This document shows, piece by piece, positions 38,203 through 45,941 of a DNA stretch of 64,000 nt; position 1 is the first letter of the stretch, and each line of letters starts with the position of its first letter. The DNA is taken from positions 62,001-126,000 of the forward strand of contig JAJDUK010000056.1 in the NCBI GenBank assembly GCA_022826665.1, given 5' to 3'. Position numbers and translations under genes: made by a program. The DNA comes from Alphaproteobacteria bacterium. GTDB taxonomy: Bacteria; Pseudomonadota; Alphaproteobacteria; UBA828. The notes beneath the pieces are model-generated. The model worked only from the letters and a program-made list of their open reading frames with translations. It was not told where the DNA came from and ran no database searches.

Positions 38203-39188
38203 TGGGCGGACGCTCTCTGGTGCGCATCGTCGTTGCCGTCGCCATGGCCAGCGCGATGGCGCTGGCCTGCGGCGATGCGTTCGCGGCATCCGCCTCGCTC
38301 TCCTCGCGCCCGGTCGCCCTCGACCCGACCGACCGCACCGTGCGTCAGGTCGGCCGCCTGCACTTCCTCGGCGGGTTGGATCTAAGATGGAACAAGCCGG
38401 GATTCGGCGGGCTGTCGGGCCTCAGCGTCTCAGTCGACGGTCAGCTTACCGCCGTCACCGACCGCGGCCAGTGGTTCAGTGCCCACATCGTGCGGGACGA
38501 TGCCGGACGCCTCGTGGGCCTGGCGGACGCCGCAATGGGGCCGCTCCTCGATGCGGAGGGCCGGCCGTTGCAGGGGCAGTGGCGCGACGCCGAGGCGCTG
38601 GAGCGCCTGCCGGGCGGCGACAGGCTGGTGAGCTTCGAGCAGCGTCACCGCGTCTGGCGCTACCCGTTGGAGACCGGTGGGCTAAAGGGTCGCCCCGTGC
38701 CTTATCCGGCCCCAAAAGGCATCGCGGCCGCCCCCGACAACGGCGGGCTGGAAGCGCTCACGCCGCTTGCCGACGGCCGCATCCTGATGCTGGCGGAAAG
38801 CCTCAAGCGAACCGGCGGCGCCCGCGCCGGCTGGCTCGTCGGAGACGGCAAGGTCGACACTTTTGGCTACCGCACCGCGCGGGACTTCAAGCCGACGGAC
38901 GCGGCGACGCTGCCCAACGGCGACGTGCTCGTGCTTTCGCGCTATTTCAAGCTGCTCGGCGGCTTCAAGGCGCGGCTCGAGCGGATTCCCGCCGGCGCCA
39001 TCGAGGGCGGTACCGTGCTGAAGGGCGAGCTGCTCGCTCGCTTCACGCCGCCGCTTACGGTGGACAACTTCGAAGGCTTGGCCGTGACGCACGATACGGA
39101 CGGCGGGACGCTCGTCTACATCCTCTCCGACGACAACTTCCATTTCCTCCAGCGCACGCTCCTGCTCCTCTTCCGCCTCGACGAGTGA
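38199..39188 (+). CDS. Exported esterase-like protein of the phytase-like family
   Basis: 329 residues from ATG 38199; the track ORF from 36948 is a read-through frame. A signal peptide (VRIVVAVAMASAMALACGDAFAAS) is followed by a beta-propeller-like protein: GFGGLSGLSVSVDGQLTAVTDRGQW, DAEALERLPGGDRLVSFEQRHRVW, DNGGLEALTPLADGRILMLAE, and NFEGLAVTHDTDGGTLVYILSDDNF. These repeats are typical of the 'esterase-like activity of phytase' domain. Probably periplasmic. Its actual substrate is unknown. Confidence 0.8.
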   Translation: MMGGRSLVRIVVAVAMASAMALACGDAFAASASLSSRPVALDPTDRTVRQVGRLHFLGGLDLRWNKPGFGGLSGLSVSVDGQLTAVTDRGQWFSAHIVRDDAGRLVGLADAAMGPLLDAEGRPLQGQWRDAEALERLPGGDRLVSFEQRHRVWRYPLETGGLKGRPVPYPAPKGIAAAPDNGGLEALTPLADGRILMLAESLKRTGGARAGWLVGDGKVDTFGYRTARDFKPTDAATLPNGDVLVLSRYFKLLGGFKARLERIPAGAIEGGTVLKGELLARFTPPLTVDNFEGLAVTHDTDGGTLVYILSDDNFHFLQRTLLLLFRLDE

Positions 39189-39268
39189 CGACCTGCTCGG
39201 CCCCGCGCGGCGCCCGGCCGATGGTGCTACCATCGGGCCAAGACGCAGAGCGGTGCGGGCGGAGAGTC

Positions 39269-40543
39269 ATGGGCTACACGATCGCGGAAAAGATCATGGG
39301 GCGCGCGAGCCGGGCGGGTGTGCCGGTGCCGGCCGGCGCGGAGGTCGAGGTCAAGCCCGACTACGTGCTGGGCTACGACTTCCCCGGCTACCTCGACCTC
39401 ATCTTCAAGCAGATGAAGGAGGAGTTCGGCATCGAGCGCGTCGCGGAGCCGGAACGCTACGCCCTCTTCATCGACCACATGGTGCCGGCCAACACGCCCG
39501 ACGAGGAGGAGCTGCACATCGTCACCCGCACCTGGTGCGCGGAGAACAGCGTCAAGCTCCACGAGCGCGAGGGCATCGGCCACCAAGTGGCGGCGGAGGC
39601 GGGCTATGCCGTGCCCGGCGGCTTCGTCGTCCACTTCGACGGCCACATCGCACAGCTCGGCGCCTTCGGCACGCTCGCCATCGGCATCCACACGCAGCTC
39701 CTGGAGGCCTTCGTCCGCGAGCGTATCGACTTCACCGTGCCCGAGACCACGCGGGTCGACCTCACCGGCCGGCTCGCGCCCGGCGTGATGGCACGCGACG
39801 TGTTCCACCATCTGGTGCGCGTGCTCGGGCCCCGCTCCTGCCGCTTCCAGGTGCTGGAGCTCGGCGGGCCGGCGCTCGGCGACATCTCGCTGGAGGGCCG
39901 CCAGACCATCACCGGGCTCGCCATGTTCACCGGTGCGCTCACCGCGATCTGCAACCCGGACCGGCTCGCGCTCGACTACGCGCGCGACCACGTGACCGGG
40001 CCCTTCGAGCCGCAGGTGAGCGACGCGGACGCTACCTACGCCGCCCTGCACGAGGTCGACCTGACCGATCTCGCGCCCATCGTCGTGGTGCCGCCCAACC
40101 CGGCCGCCACCGCCGACCTCGCGGACCATGCCGGGCTCGAGGTCCAGGCCGGCTATCTCGGCTCCTGCGCCTCCGGCCGGCTCGAGGACCTGCGCGCCGC
40201 CGCCGCGGTGCTCAAGGGCCGCCGCGTTGCGCCGGGCTTTCAGCTCCACGTCGTGCCCACCAGCCAGGCGATCATGGCGGACGCCGCCCGCGAAGGCCTG
40301 CTGACCACGCTGATCGAGGCCGGCGCCTTCGTCACCTCGTCGTCGTGCGACTACTGCTACGGGCGGATCGCCACCATGACCGCCGGCCAGCGCGCGGTCT
40401 CCACCGGCACGCTCAATGTCACCGGACGCATGGGGAGCCCCGACTCCGAGATCTACCTCTGCAATGCCGCGGCGGTCGCCGCATCGGCGCTGGAAGGGCG
40501 GATCGCCGACCCCCGTCCTTATCTGGCCGAGACCGGGCAATGA
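39269..40543 (+). CDS. Aconitase-family dehydratase large subunit, LeuC-like
   Basis: 424 residues from ATG 39269 (MGYTIAEKIMGRAS), with GGAGAG upstream. Cluster ligands and neighbours: FIDHMVPANTP near the start, the Cys in LGSCASGRLEDLRAA, the CxxC in SSSCDYCYGRIATM, and STGTLNVTGRMGS. Forms a dimer with the overlapping small-subunit gene, so a 3-isopropylmalate dehydratase-like or related (homoaconitate, dimethylmalate) enzyme. leuB and leuA are not in the window, so I do not assign leucine synthesis. Confidence 0.88.
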   Translation: MGYTIAEKIMGRASRAGVPVPAGAEVEVKPDYVLGYDFPGYLDLIFKQMKEEFGIERVAEPERYALFIDHMVPANTPDEEELHIVTRTWCAENSVKLHEREGIGHQVAAEAGYAVPGGFVVHFDGHIAQLGAFGTLAIGIHTQLLEAFVRERIDFTVPETTRVDLTGRLAPGVMARDVFHHLVRVLGPRSCRFQVLELGGPALGDISLEGRQTITGLAMFTGALTAICNPDRLALDYARDHVTGPFEPQVSDADATYAALHEVDLTDLAPIVVVPPNPAATADLADHAGLEVQAGYLGSCASGRLEDLRAAAAVLKGRRVAPGFQLHVVPTSQAIMADAAREGLLTTLIEAGAFVTSSSCDYCYGRIATMTAGQRAVSTGTLNVTGRMGSPDSEIYLCNAAAVAASALEGRIADPRPYLAETGQ

Positions 40544-41058
40544 GCCTCACGCCCCTGCGCGGCCGCGTCGCCTACGTCTTCGAGGAGGCGGATTTCGACG
40601 TGGACCAGATCGTGGGCGTCGAGAACATCCGACTCACCGACCCGGACGCGCTCGCGGCCTGCGCCATGCGCCGCTTCGACCCCGGCTTCGCCGAGAAGGT
40701 CGCGCCCGGCGACGTGATCGTCGGCGCGGAGAATTTTGGGTACGGCCATCCCCACTTCGCGCCGATGATCGGGCTGCGCCGTCTCGGCGTCCGCGCCGTG
40801 ATCGCGGACTCCTTCGCCACCGGCTACTGGCGGGAGGAGATCGCCGAGGGCTTCCCGCAGATCGCCTGCCCCGGCATCACCGGCCTCGTCCAGCGCTGGG
40901 ACGAGATCGAGATCGACTGGGCGGCCGCCGAGGTCCGCAATCTGAGCCGGGGCGGCGCGCTCGCCATCGCGCCCTACTCGACCGCCGAGCGCGGCATGCT
41001 GCAGGCCGGCGGCCTGATCCCCTACCTGCGCGAAAAGCTCGCCGCGGGCAGCGGCTGA
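40540..41058 (+). CDS. Aconitase-family dehydratase small subunit, LeuD-like
   Basis: 172 residues; ATG overlaps the large-subunit stop (ATGA), so translation is coupled. Swivel-domain motifs are AENFGYGHPHFAPMIGLRRLGVRAVIADSFATGYWREE. The GSSR motif of canonical LeuD is replaced by GYGHPH, which argues for a substrate other than isopropylmalate. A 6-bp gap separates it from the convergent hypothetical gene. Confidence 0.85.
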   Translation: MSLTPLRGRVAYVFEEADFDVDQIVGVENIRLTDPDALAACAMRRFDPGFAEKVAPGDVIVGAENFGYGHPHFAPMIGLRRLGVRAVIADSFATGYWREEIAEGFPQIACPGITGLVQRWDEIEIDWAAAEVRNLSRGGALAIAPYSTAERGMLQAGGLIPYLREKLAAGSG

Positions 41059-41064
41059 GTCCTT

Positions 41065-41529
41065 CTACGATCCGGATCGGTATTTCTCCGGCATCTGCGG
41101 GCTGTTGGCCGGATTGGTGTCGTGCTTGGCGAGCCGGGTCACCACGCCGGCGCCCACCAGCGGAGCGAGCGCGACCTCCAGCGCATCCGCCTTGTCTTTG
41201 GCATAGACCTCCGCGCCGCCAACGTAGATCGAGAACGATTTTTGGTACTTCGCCTGTTTGGTCGGGTCGGCGATCGCCGCCTTGGTCCAGGCGTAGAGCG
41301 GGTAGTGCTCGACGCCATGCTCCTCGGCCTCCGCGCAATAGCCGGCGAAGGCGTCGTACTGGCAGATCAGCCGCGCATCGTGGGCAGCGAGAATGTCCTG
41401 CAGCGGCCCGAGCCCCGCATGCTCCCCACCGGCCCGCGCCGCCCCGGCGGCATCCTCCGCCAGATCGACGCGAAGCTGGTATTGCCACACCTCCGACTCG
41501 CTCCGTGAGCCGGATGGTTCATTCGCCAT
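41065..41529 (-). CDS. Hypothetical protein
   Basis: 154 residues from ATG 41529, chosen for the GGAGGTG upstream (track start 41574 is longer). No family recognised. It has no signal peptide or membrane segment. Visible features: acidic first half (VDLAEDAAGAARAGGEHAGL), an aromatic-rich middle (YDAFAGYCAEAEEHGVEHYPLYAWTKAAI) and FSIYVGGAEVYAKDKADALEVALAPLVGAG. GC content is like the host, unlike the two genes to its right. It lies 44 bp downstream of the HARE-HTH-like gene in the same direction, so co-expression is possible. Confidence 0.65.
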   Translation of the reverse strand: MANEPSGSRSESEVWQYQLRVDLAEDAAGAARAGGEHAGLGPLQDILAAHDARLICQYDAFAGYCAEAEEHGVEHYPLYAWTKAAIADPTKQAKYQKSFSIYVGGAEVYAKDKADALEVALAPLVGAGVVTRLAKHDTNPANSPQMPEKYRSGS

Positions 41530-41573
41530 CACAGACACCTCCACGCGGCTTGTCATCAAGAAATCTGTCGTCA

Positions 41574-42059
41574 CTAGCGTGGGATATCATCGTCGAGGTT
41601 CGACGGAAGCGGTGCATTGGAAGGAGCTGACACATTGCCAAAATCTTGTGGCGGTTCGTCTGGAGGCCGATGCGAGCTGAAATGCTTCAGCTCGATCAGT
41701 CCGTATGTGTTGGGAGATGGGCGTGTGAATACATCCCCACGTCGCACATAAGCCGCCAAAGAGCCCGTGAGGGATGCCTTGTTTTGGCGGGTAAGCTCTC
41801 TGCCAAGGTGCTGCAGCAGTTCATCGATGTGTACAGGAGCGCCGACCTTCAGGATCACGTCACGAGCCTGCGCCACTGAGCTGCCTTTCCTTAGGGCCGT
41901 CTCATCAGATTGCTCGTCTTGAACTTCCTTCTCGACGGCTCTGAGAATATCTTTCAGAGCATTCAGATAAACCTTGGCAGCCTCCAGCTTGCGCTCAAGT
42001 GATTGAATTTCAGACATTTTCCTCTTAATCTTCGCCTCAATGACAGATCGCTCTGACAT
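41574..42059 (-). CDS. Coiled-coil plus HARE-HTH-like winged-helix protein
   Basis: 161 residues from ATG 42059, with AGGAGT 9 nt before it; the track's longer form would start at a GTG. The N-terminal 50 residues are a charged coiled coil (IEAKIKRKMSEIQSLERKLEAA). Then GAPVHIDELLQHLGRELTRQNKASLTGSLAAYVRRGDVFTRPSPNTYGL resembles the HARE-HTH winged helix found in restriction and chromatin proteins. The tail is Pro/Ser-rich. No catalytic domain, so it may be a regulator. AT-richer than its surroundings; divergent from the DinD-like gene. Confidence 0.55.
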   Translation of the reverse strand: MSERSVIEAKIKRKMSEIQSLERKLEAAKVYLNALKDILRAVEKEVQDEQSDETALRKGSSVAQARDVILKVGAPVHIDELLQHLGRELTRQNKASLTGSLAAYVRRGDVFTRPSPNTYGLIELKHFSSHRPPDEPPQDFGNVSAPSNAPLPSNLDDDIPR

Positions 42060-42126
42060 GGCATAGACTCCTGCATGTGGCACATGATACACATCATATC
42101 ACAGGTGGCGTGTGGAGTCGTGAAGA
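42060..42126. promoter_or_regulatory. Divergent intergenic with two overlapping dyads
   Basis: Between the divergent HARE-HTH-like and DinD-like genes lie CATGTGgCACATG (42074-42086) and ATGATacacATCAT (42084-42097), overlapping by three bases. This is a likely operator pair for one or both genes. No LexA-type site was recognised. Confidence 0.5.
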
Positions 42127-42975
42127 ATGGCAGACGAATTGTCACGCAGTCCCAGGTATCGAAGTACGATTGACCGCTTAGAGGAACTGCGGCGCGTTAG
42201 CAGCCGTGGCTCAGAATATTGGTACGGAAGGGAAATCCAAGGAGCATTGGGCTACACAGAGTGGCGAAATTTCGAAGGTGTGATCGATCGCGCGCGTTCA
42301 TCGCTTCTGGCCAATGCGGTCTCTCCGTCACATCATATTGTTGAGACCACCAGGATGATGCCAATTGGAAATGATGGCAGGCGGCAACAGGCAGATTTCT
42401 TCCTCTCACGTGCTGCTTGCTATCTCATTGCTATGAACGGAGATCCCTCGAAGCCGGAAATAGCCGCGGCACAGGCGTATTTTGCTGTGCAGACAAGAGA
42501 AAGAGAAGTAGAGAAGTTAGAGAATGAAGATAGAAAACGAATAAACTTGCGCGAGAAGATAACAACATCGTTCAAGAACGTGAGTAAAATGGCGAGCAGA
42601 GCAGGAGTGAGTAACCGCAAACTGCCAGTCTTCCACAATGCTCGTTATCAAGGTCTTTACCGAATGTCGGCAAGAGACGTGAAGGATTTGAAGGGTATTG
42701 GGCAAAAGGCCAATCCATTTGACCACATGGGGGCGCTCGAATTATCCGCAAACGATTTTCAAATGAACTTGGCGGCAGAAACTATCGAAAAGGAGAGTAT
42801 TCGAGGAGAGTCGAGAACAATTCGGAAAAACATGGAAGTAGCGGAAAGAGTTCGACAGACGATGATCGACAGCGGAGCGCGCCCGCCTGAAGAGCTTCCA
42901 ACTGCCGAGCCAATCAAGAACGTAGTCAAGCGACTGAGAGACCAAGAGAAGCTGGACAACGGTCCGGACTCCTAG
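42127..42975 (+). CDS. dinD: DinD-like (DNA damage-inducible protein D) family protein
   Basis: 282 residues. The N-terminal YWYGREIQGALGYTEWRNFEGVIDRARSS is a Bro-N-like/DinD block, followed by DFFLSRAACYLIAMNGD and AQAYFAVQTREREVEKLE, both characteristic of DinD. The second half (RNPHAIL-like LPVFHNARYQGLYRMSARDVKDLKGI and NPFDHMGALELSANDFQMNLA) also fits the family. E. coli DinD is LexA-regulated and modulates RecA filaments; no LexA box is visible here. AT-richer than flanking DNA, so probably acquired together with the HARE-HTH-like gene. Confidence 0.85.
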   Translation: MADELSRSPRYRSTIDRLEELRRVSSRGSEYWYGREIQGALGYTEWRNFEGVIDRARSSLLANAVSPSHHIVETTRMMPIGNDGRRQQADFFLSRAACYLIAMNGDPSKPEIAAAQAYFAVQTREREVEKLENEDRKRINLREKITTSFKNVSKMASRAGVSNRKLPVFHNARYQGLYRMSARDVKDLKGIGQKANPFDHMGALELSANDFQMNLAAETIEKESIRGESRTIRKNMEVAERVRQTMIDSGARPPEELPTAEPIKNVVKRLRDQEKLDNGPDS

Positions 42976-43191
42976 TTGGTAGTCCTGACTAGATTTCTGG
43001 TCGATTCTCCAACACTGACCTTTGATTTGAGCCTTTCATGTATCCAATCTAAACGCTTCGGCGCGTTCCCACGCCGTGCCACTTGGATGTCCAGTCTGAC
43101 CCGTCTCTCGAATGCCGTTCCTGCCGCGTTCCCGTGGCGACTTGTCTCCCCGCCCCGCGCCAACGGCGAATCGTCCGCTATGATGCGCGGC

Positions 43192-44055
43192 ATGAAATAC
43201 GAGGAGCCCCTGGTCGCGCCCAACGGCGACCGCTTCGTTCTGATCGAGTTCGGCGACGACGGCGGTCTCCGGCTCAACCTGCAGGCGCGCGGCTTCGCCA
43301 AGGCCGTGGACGAGGCCCGCATTCCCGGCGTCATCGAGACCAATCCTGGCTTCAACTCCGTGCTCATCGAGTACGACTGGCAGCGCATCGCCTACGACGA
43401 CCTCGTGCGCGAGGCGCTGGCGCTGGCCGACGCGGTGGGGACGCCCGACGAGATCGAGAGCCGGCTGGTCCACGTGCCCACCCTCTATCTCGACCCCTGG
43501 ACCCGCGCCTGCATGGAGGAGTACCACCGCACCATCAAGCAGCGGCCCTACGACCCGGAGTCCATCGTGGCGGAGAACGGCCTCTCCGGTCTCGACGAGC
43601 TGGTCGCGCTCCATTCGGCGACCGAATACTGGATCGGCATCATCGGCGCCTATCCGGGCCTCCCGCTCATGCGCCCGCTCGACCCGCGCTGCATCGTCTA
43701 CGCGCCCAAGTACGACCCGCCCCGCATGTGGACGCCCCAAGGCGCGGTGGTCTGCGCCGGCGGCCAGAGCGCGATCCAGACCCTGCACTCGCCCGGCGGC
43801 TTCAACATGATCGGCCGCACGCCGCTCCCCATGCTGGACCCGGAGAGGCGCATCCCGGCCTTCGGCGGCGGCATCGCGCTGCTCCGCGTCGGCGACCGCA
43901 TCAAGTTCGATCCCATCGACCGCAGCGAATACGACCGGATCGAGGCAAAACTCGCGGAAGGCACCTACCCCTTCAACATCGTCGAGTATCAGCGCTTCTC
44001 GCTCTCGGCTTACGAGGCCTGGGTCGCCTCGCTCGACGCGGAGCAGAGGCACTGA
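43192..44055 (+). CDS. pxpB: 5-oxoprolinase/urea amidolyase-type subunit, PxpB/KipI-like
   Basis: 287 residues from ATG 43192 (43180 and 43183 also possible; no clear ribosome site). Shows LIEFGDDGGLRLNLQARGFAKAV, GVIETNPGFNSVLIEYDW, and AYPGLPLMRPLDPR, the KipI/allophanate hydrolase subunit 1 pattern. Paired with PxpC in the same order as in known oxoprolinase operons, but the LamB/YcsF partner (PxpA) is not in the window, so the complex may be completed elsewhere. The segment 42976-43191 upstream is AT-rich and without a convincing gene. Confidence 0.85.
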   Translation: MKYEEPLVAPNGDRFVLIEFGDDGGLRLNLQARGFAKAVDEARIPGVIETNPGFNSVLIEYDWQRIAYDDLVREALALADAVGTPDEIESRLVHVPTLYLDPWTRACMEEYHRTIKQRPYDPESIVAENGLSGLDELVALHSATEYWIGIIGAYPGLPLMRPLDPRCIVYAPKYDPPRMWTPQGAVVCAGGQSAIQTLHSPGGFNMIGRTPLPMLDPERRIPAFGGGIALLRVGDRIKFDPIDRSEYDRIEAKLAEGTYPFNIVEYQRFSLSAYEAWVASLDAEQRH

Positions 44056-44069
44056 GCGCCAGCCCCGCC

Positions 44070-45059
44070 ATGGAGGTGCTGAAACCCGGCCTGGAGACCA
44101 CGGTTCAGGACTATCCGGGCCGCGTCGGCGTGGTCAGCACCGGCTACCCTATCTCGGGCCCGATGGACGGCTGGTCCTTCCGCATCGCCAATCGCCTGGT
44201 CGGCAATGACGTGAGCGCCGCTGGGCTGGAATGCCAGTTCATCGGCCCCACCCTGCGCTTTCACGACGACCGCGTGGTCGCCGTCTGCGGTGCCGAGATG
44301 CCGGCGGCGCTGGATGGCGAGCCCTTCGAGGGCTGGACCAGCGTCGCGGTGCGCGCCGGTCAGACCGTGGCGCTCGGCTCGGCCACGCGCGGTGCGCGCG
44401 CCTATCTCGCGGTCTCAGGTGGTATCGACGTGCCGCCCTTCCTCGGCTCACGCTCCACCTATCGCCTCGGGCAGATCGGAGGCGCCGGGGGAGAGCCGCT
44501 CAAGGCCGGGCAGCATCTGCCCCTCGGCCCGAATGGCGGCGCGGGCACGCCAGGGCGGCGGGCAGCAGCCCATGCCCGGCCGCGCTTTCCCGAGGACCGA
44601 ATCTGGTCGGTCGAGGCGGTGACGGGACCCAGGGAAGACTGGATCGACGAGGCCGGTCACGCCCGCTTCCTGACCAGCGACTGGCGCGTCTCCGCCCACA
44701 GCAACCGGGTGGGCGTCCGCCTCGAAGGGCCGGAGTGGACCTTCACCCGCCGCGCCTACGACAAGTCGCCGGAGAACGGCACGCATCCCTCCAACATCAT
44801 CGAGCACGGCTATGGCCTCGGCTCCATCAACCTCTGCGGCCAGACGCCCATCGTCCTCGGGCCGGACGGCCTTACCCTCGGCGGCTTCATCAACCCCTAC
44901 ACGGTGCCGACGGGCTCGCTGTGGAAGCCAGGCCAGGCGCGGCCCGGCGACATCTTCCGCTTCCGCGCCGTCAGCGTGCGCGAGGCGCAGGAGGCCCGCG
45001 CCGCGCTCGATGCGCTTTGCGCAGCACCCGACGCCATCGAGGAGATCGGCGCAGGCTGA
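44070..45059 (+). CDS. pxpC: 5-oxoprolinase/urea amidolyase-type subunit, PxpC/KipA-like
   Basis: 329 residues from ATG 44070. EVLKPGLETTVQDYPGRVGVVSTGYPISGPMD is the diagnostic start, then AGLECQFIGPTLRF, AYLAVSGGIDVPPFLGSRSTY and SNRVGVRLEGPEWTFTRRA. C-terminal PSNIIEHGYGLGSINLCGQTPIVLGPDGLTLGGF. It begins 14 bp after the PxpB gene. Substrate could be 5-oxoproline or another lactam; this fits the window's amide theme only loosely. Confidence 0.88.
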   Translation: MEVLKPGLETTVQDYPGRVGVVSTGYPISGPMDGWSFRIANRLVGNDVSAAGLECQFIGPTLRFHDDRVVAVCGAEMPAALDGEPFEGWTSVAVRAGQTVALGSATRGARAYLAVSGGIDVPPFLGSRSTYRLGQIGGAGGEPLKAGQHLPLGPNGGAGTPGRRAAAHARPRFPEDRIWSVEAVTGPREDWIDEAGHARFLTSDWRVSAHSNRVGVRLEGPEWTFTRRAYDKSPENGTHPSNIIEHGYGLGSINLCGQTPIVLGPDGLTLGGFINPYTVPTGSLWKPGQARPGDIFRFRAVSVREAQEARAALDALCAAPDAIEEIGAG

Positions 45060-45094
45060 GGGCACGCCAGTCCCCGCCGCACCGGTGTCCATCC

Positions 45095-45931
45095 GTGACC
45101 TCTTCCCGATTCCGGCCCCATCATGCGCTCGGCCTCGCGGCCGCCTTGATCTTCGCGCTCTTCCCCGTCTTCTGGATGGTGTCCACGTCGCTCAAGCCGC
45201 TCGCCGAATGGGCGGCGGTGCCGCCGCCCTGGGTGCCGCGCGACGTGACGCTCGGGAACTACGCACCGCTCTTCCAGCGTTACGCGGAGAGCTACGTCAC
45301 CGCGCCGAGGACCGGGCTCGGCGCGATTCTCGACTCGTTCATCATCGCCGGCGGCACCACGGCGCTCGCGCTGGCGATCGGGCTGCTCGCGGCGATCGGC
45401 TTCTCGCGCTACCGCGCGGGCAGCGACCGGCTCGCCATCGGGATCCTCGCGGTCCGCGCCGTGCCGCCGATCACGCTCGCGATCCCGGCTCTCTTCCTCT
45501 TCACCTCGATGGGCCTGCGCGACACCCACATCGGCATCATCCTCGTTCACGCCGCCTTCGGCGTGCCGTTCTCCTTCTGGATGTTGAAGAGCTTCATCGA
45601 CGAGGTGCCGCCCGCCATCGAGGAGGCCGGCATGATGGACGGCATGAGCCGCCTGCGCGCGCACCTCGTCGTCACCGTGCCGATGATCCGGGGCGGCCTC
45701 GCGGTCACCGGCCTCTTCATCTTCATCCTCACCTGGAACGAGTTCCTGCTGACGGTCACGTTGAGCGACAAGCTCATCGTCACCGTGCCGATCTATCTGC
45801 ACCATCACACCGGGGTCTACGGCGTGCAGGCGGCGCTCGCGGTCGCGGCGGCGATGCCCATCGTGCTCTTCGGCTTCCTGATTCAGAAGCACCTCGCCCG
45901 CGCGTTTACCCTGGGCGCAATCAAGCAGTAG
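45095..45931 (+). CDS. MalG-type carbohydrate ABC transporter permease, orphan
   Basis: 278 residues from GTG 45095. Six hydrophobic segments; first ALIFALFPVFWMVSTSLK, then the ATPase-coupling EAA loop EEAGMMDGMSRLRAHLVVTVPMIRGG, and a typical FILTWNEFLLTVTLSDK. Normally such a subunit sits next to a MalF-type permease, a receptor and an ATPase, yet none is present in the window. It begins 35 bp after the pxpC-like gene and ends 10 bp before the convergent aminotransferase. May be a remnant or partner of genes elsewhere. Confidence 0.85.
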   Translation: MTSSRFRPHHALGLAAALIFALFPVFWMVSTSLKPLAEWAAVPPPWVPRDVTLGNYAPLFQRYAESYVTAPRTGLGAILDSFIIAGGTTALALAIGLLAAIGFSRYRAGSDRLAIGILAVRAVPPITLAIPALFLFTSMGLRDTHIGIILVHAAFGVPFSFWMLKSFIDEVPPAIEEAGMMDGMSRLRAHLVVTVPMIRGGLAVTGLFIFILTWNEFLLTVTLSDKLIVTVPIYLHHHTGVYGVQAALAVAAAMPIVLFGFLIQKHLARAFTLGAIKQ

Positions 45932-45941
45932 GGAACCCGCC

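Noticed and set aside
36948-39188. 746-residue ORF ending as the phytase-esterase-like protein
   Set aside because: The first 415 residues are an out-of-frame reading of the MFS gene; the signal peptide start at 38199 is clear.
42060-42126. LexA-controlled promoter for the DinD-like gene
   Set aside because: Neither CTGT-N8-ACAG nor GTTC-N7-GTTC was found in the intergenic region; the visible dyads are different.
43083-45059. 658-residue ORF ending as the PxpC-like protein
   Set aside because: The first part is an out-of-frame reading of the PxpB-like gene; the real start is ATG 44070.
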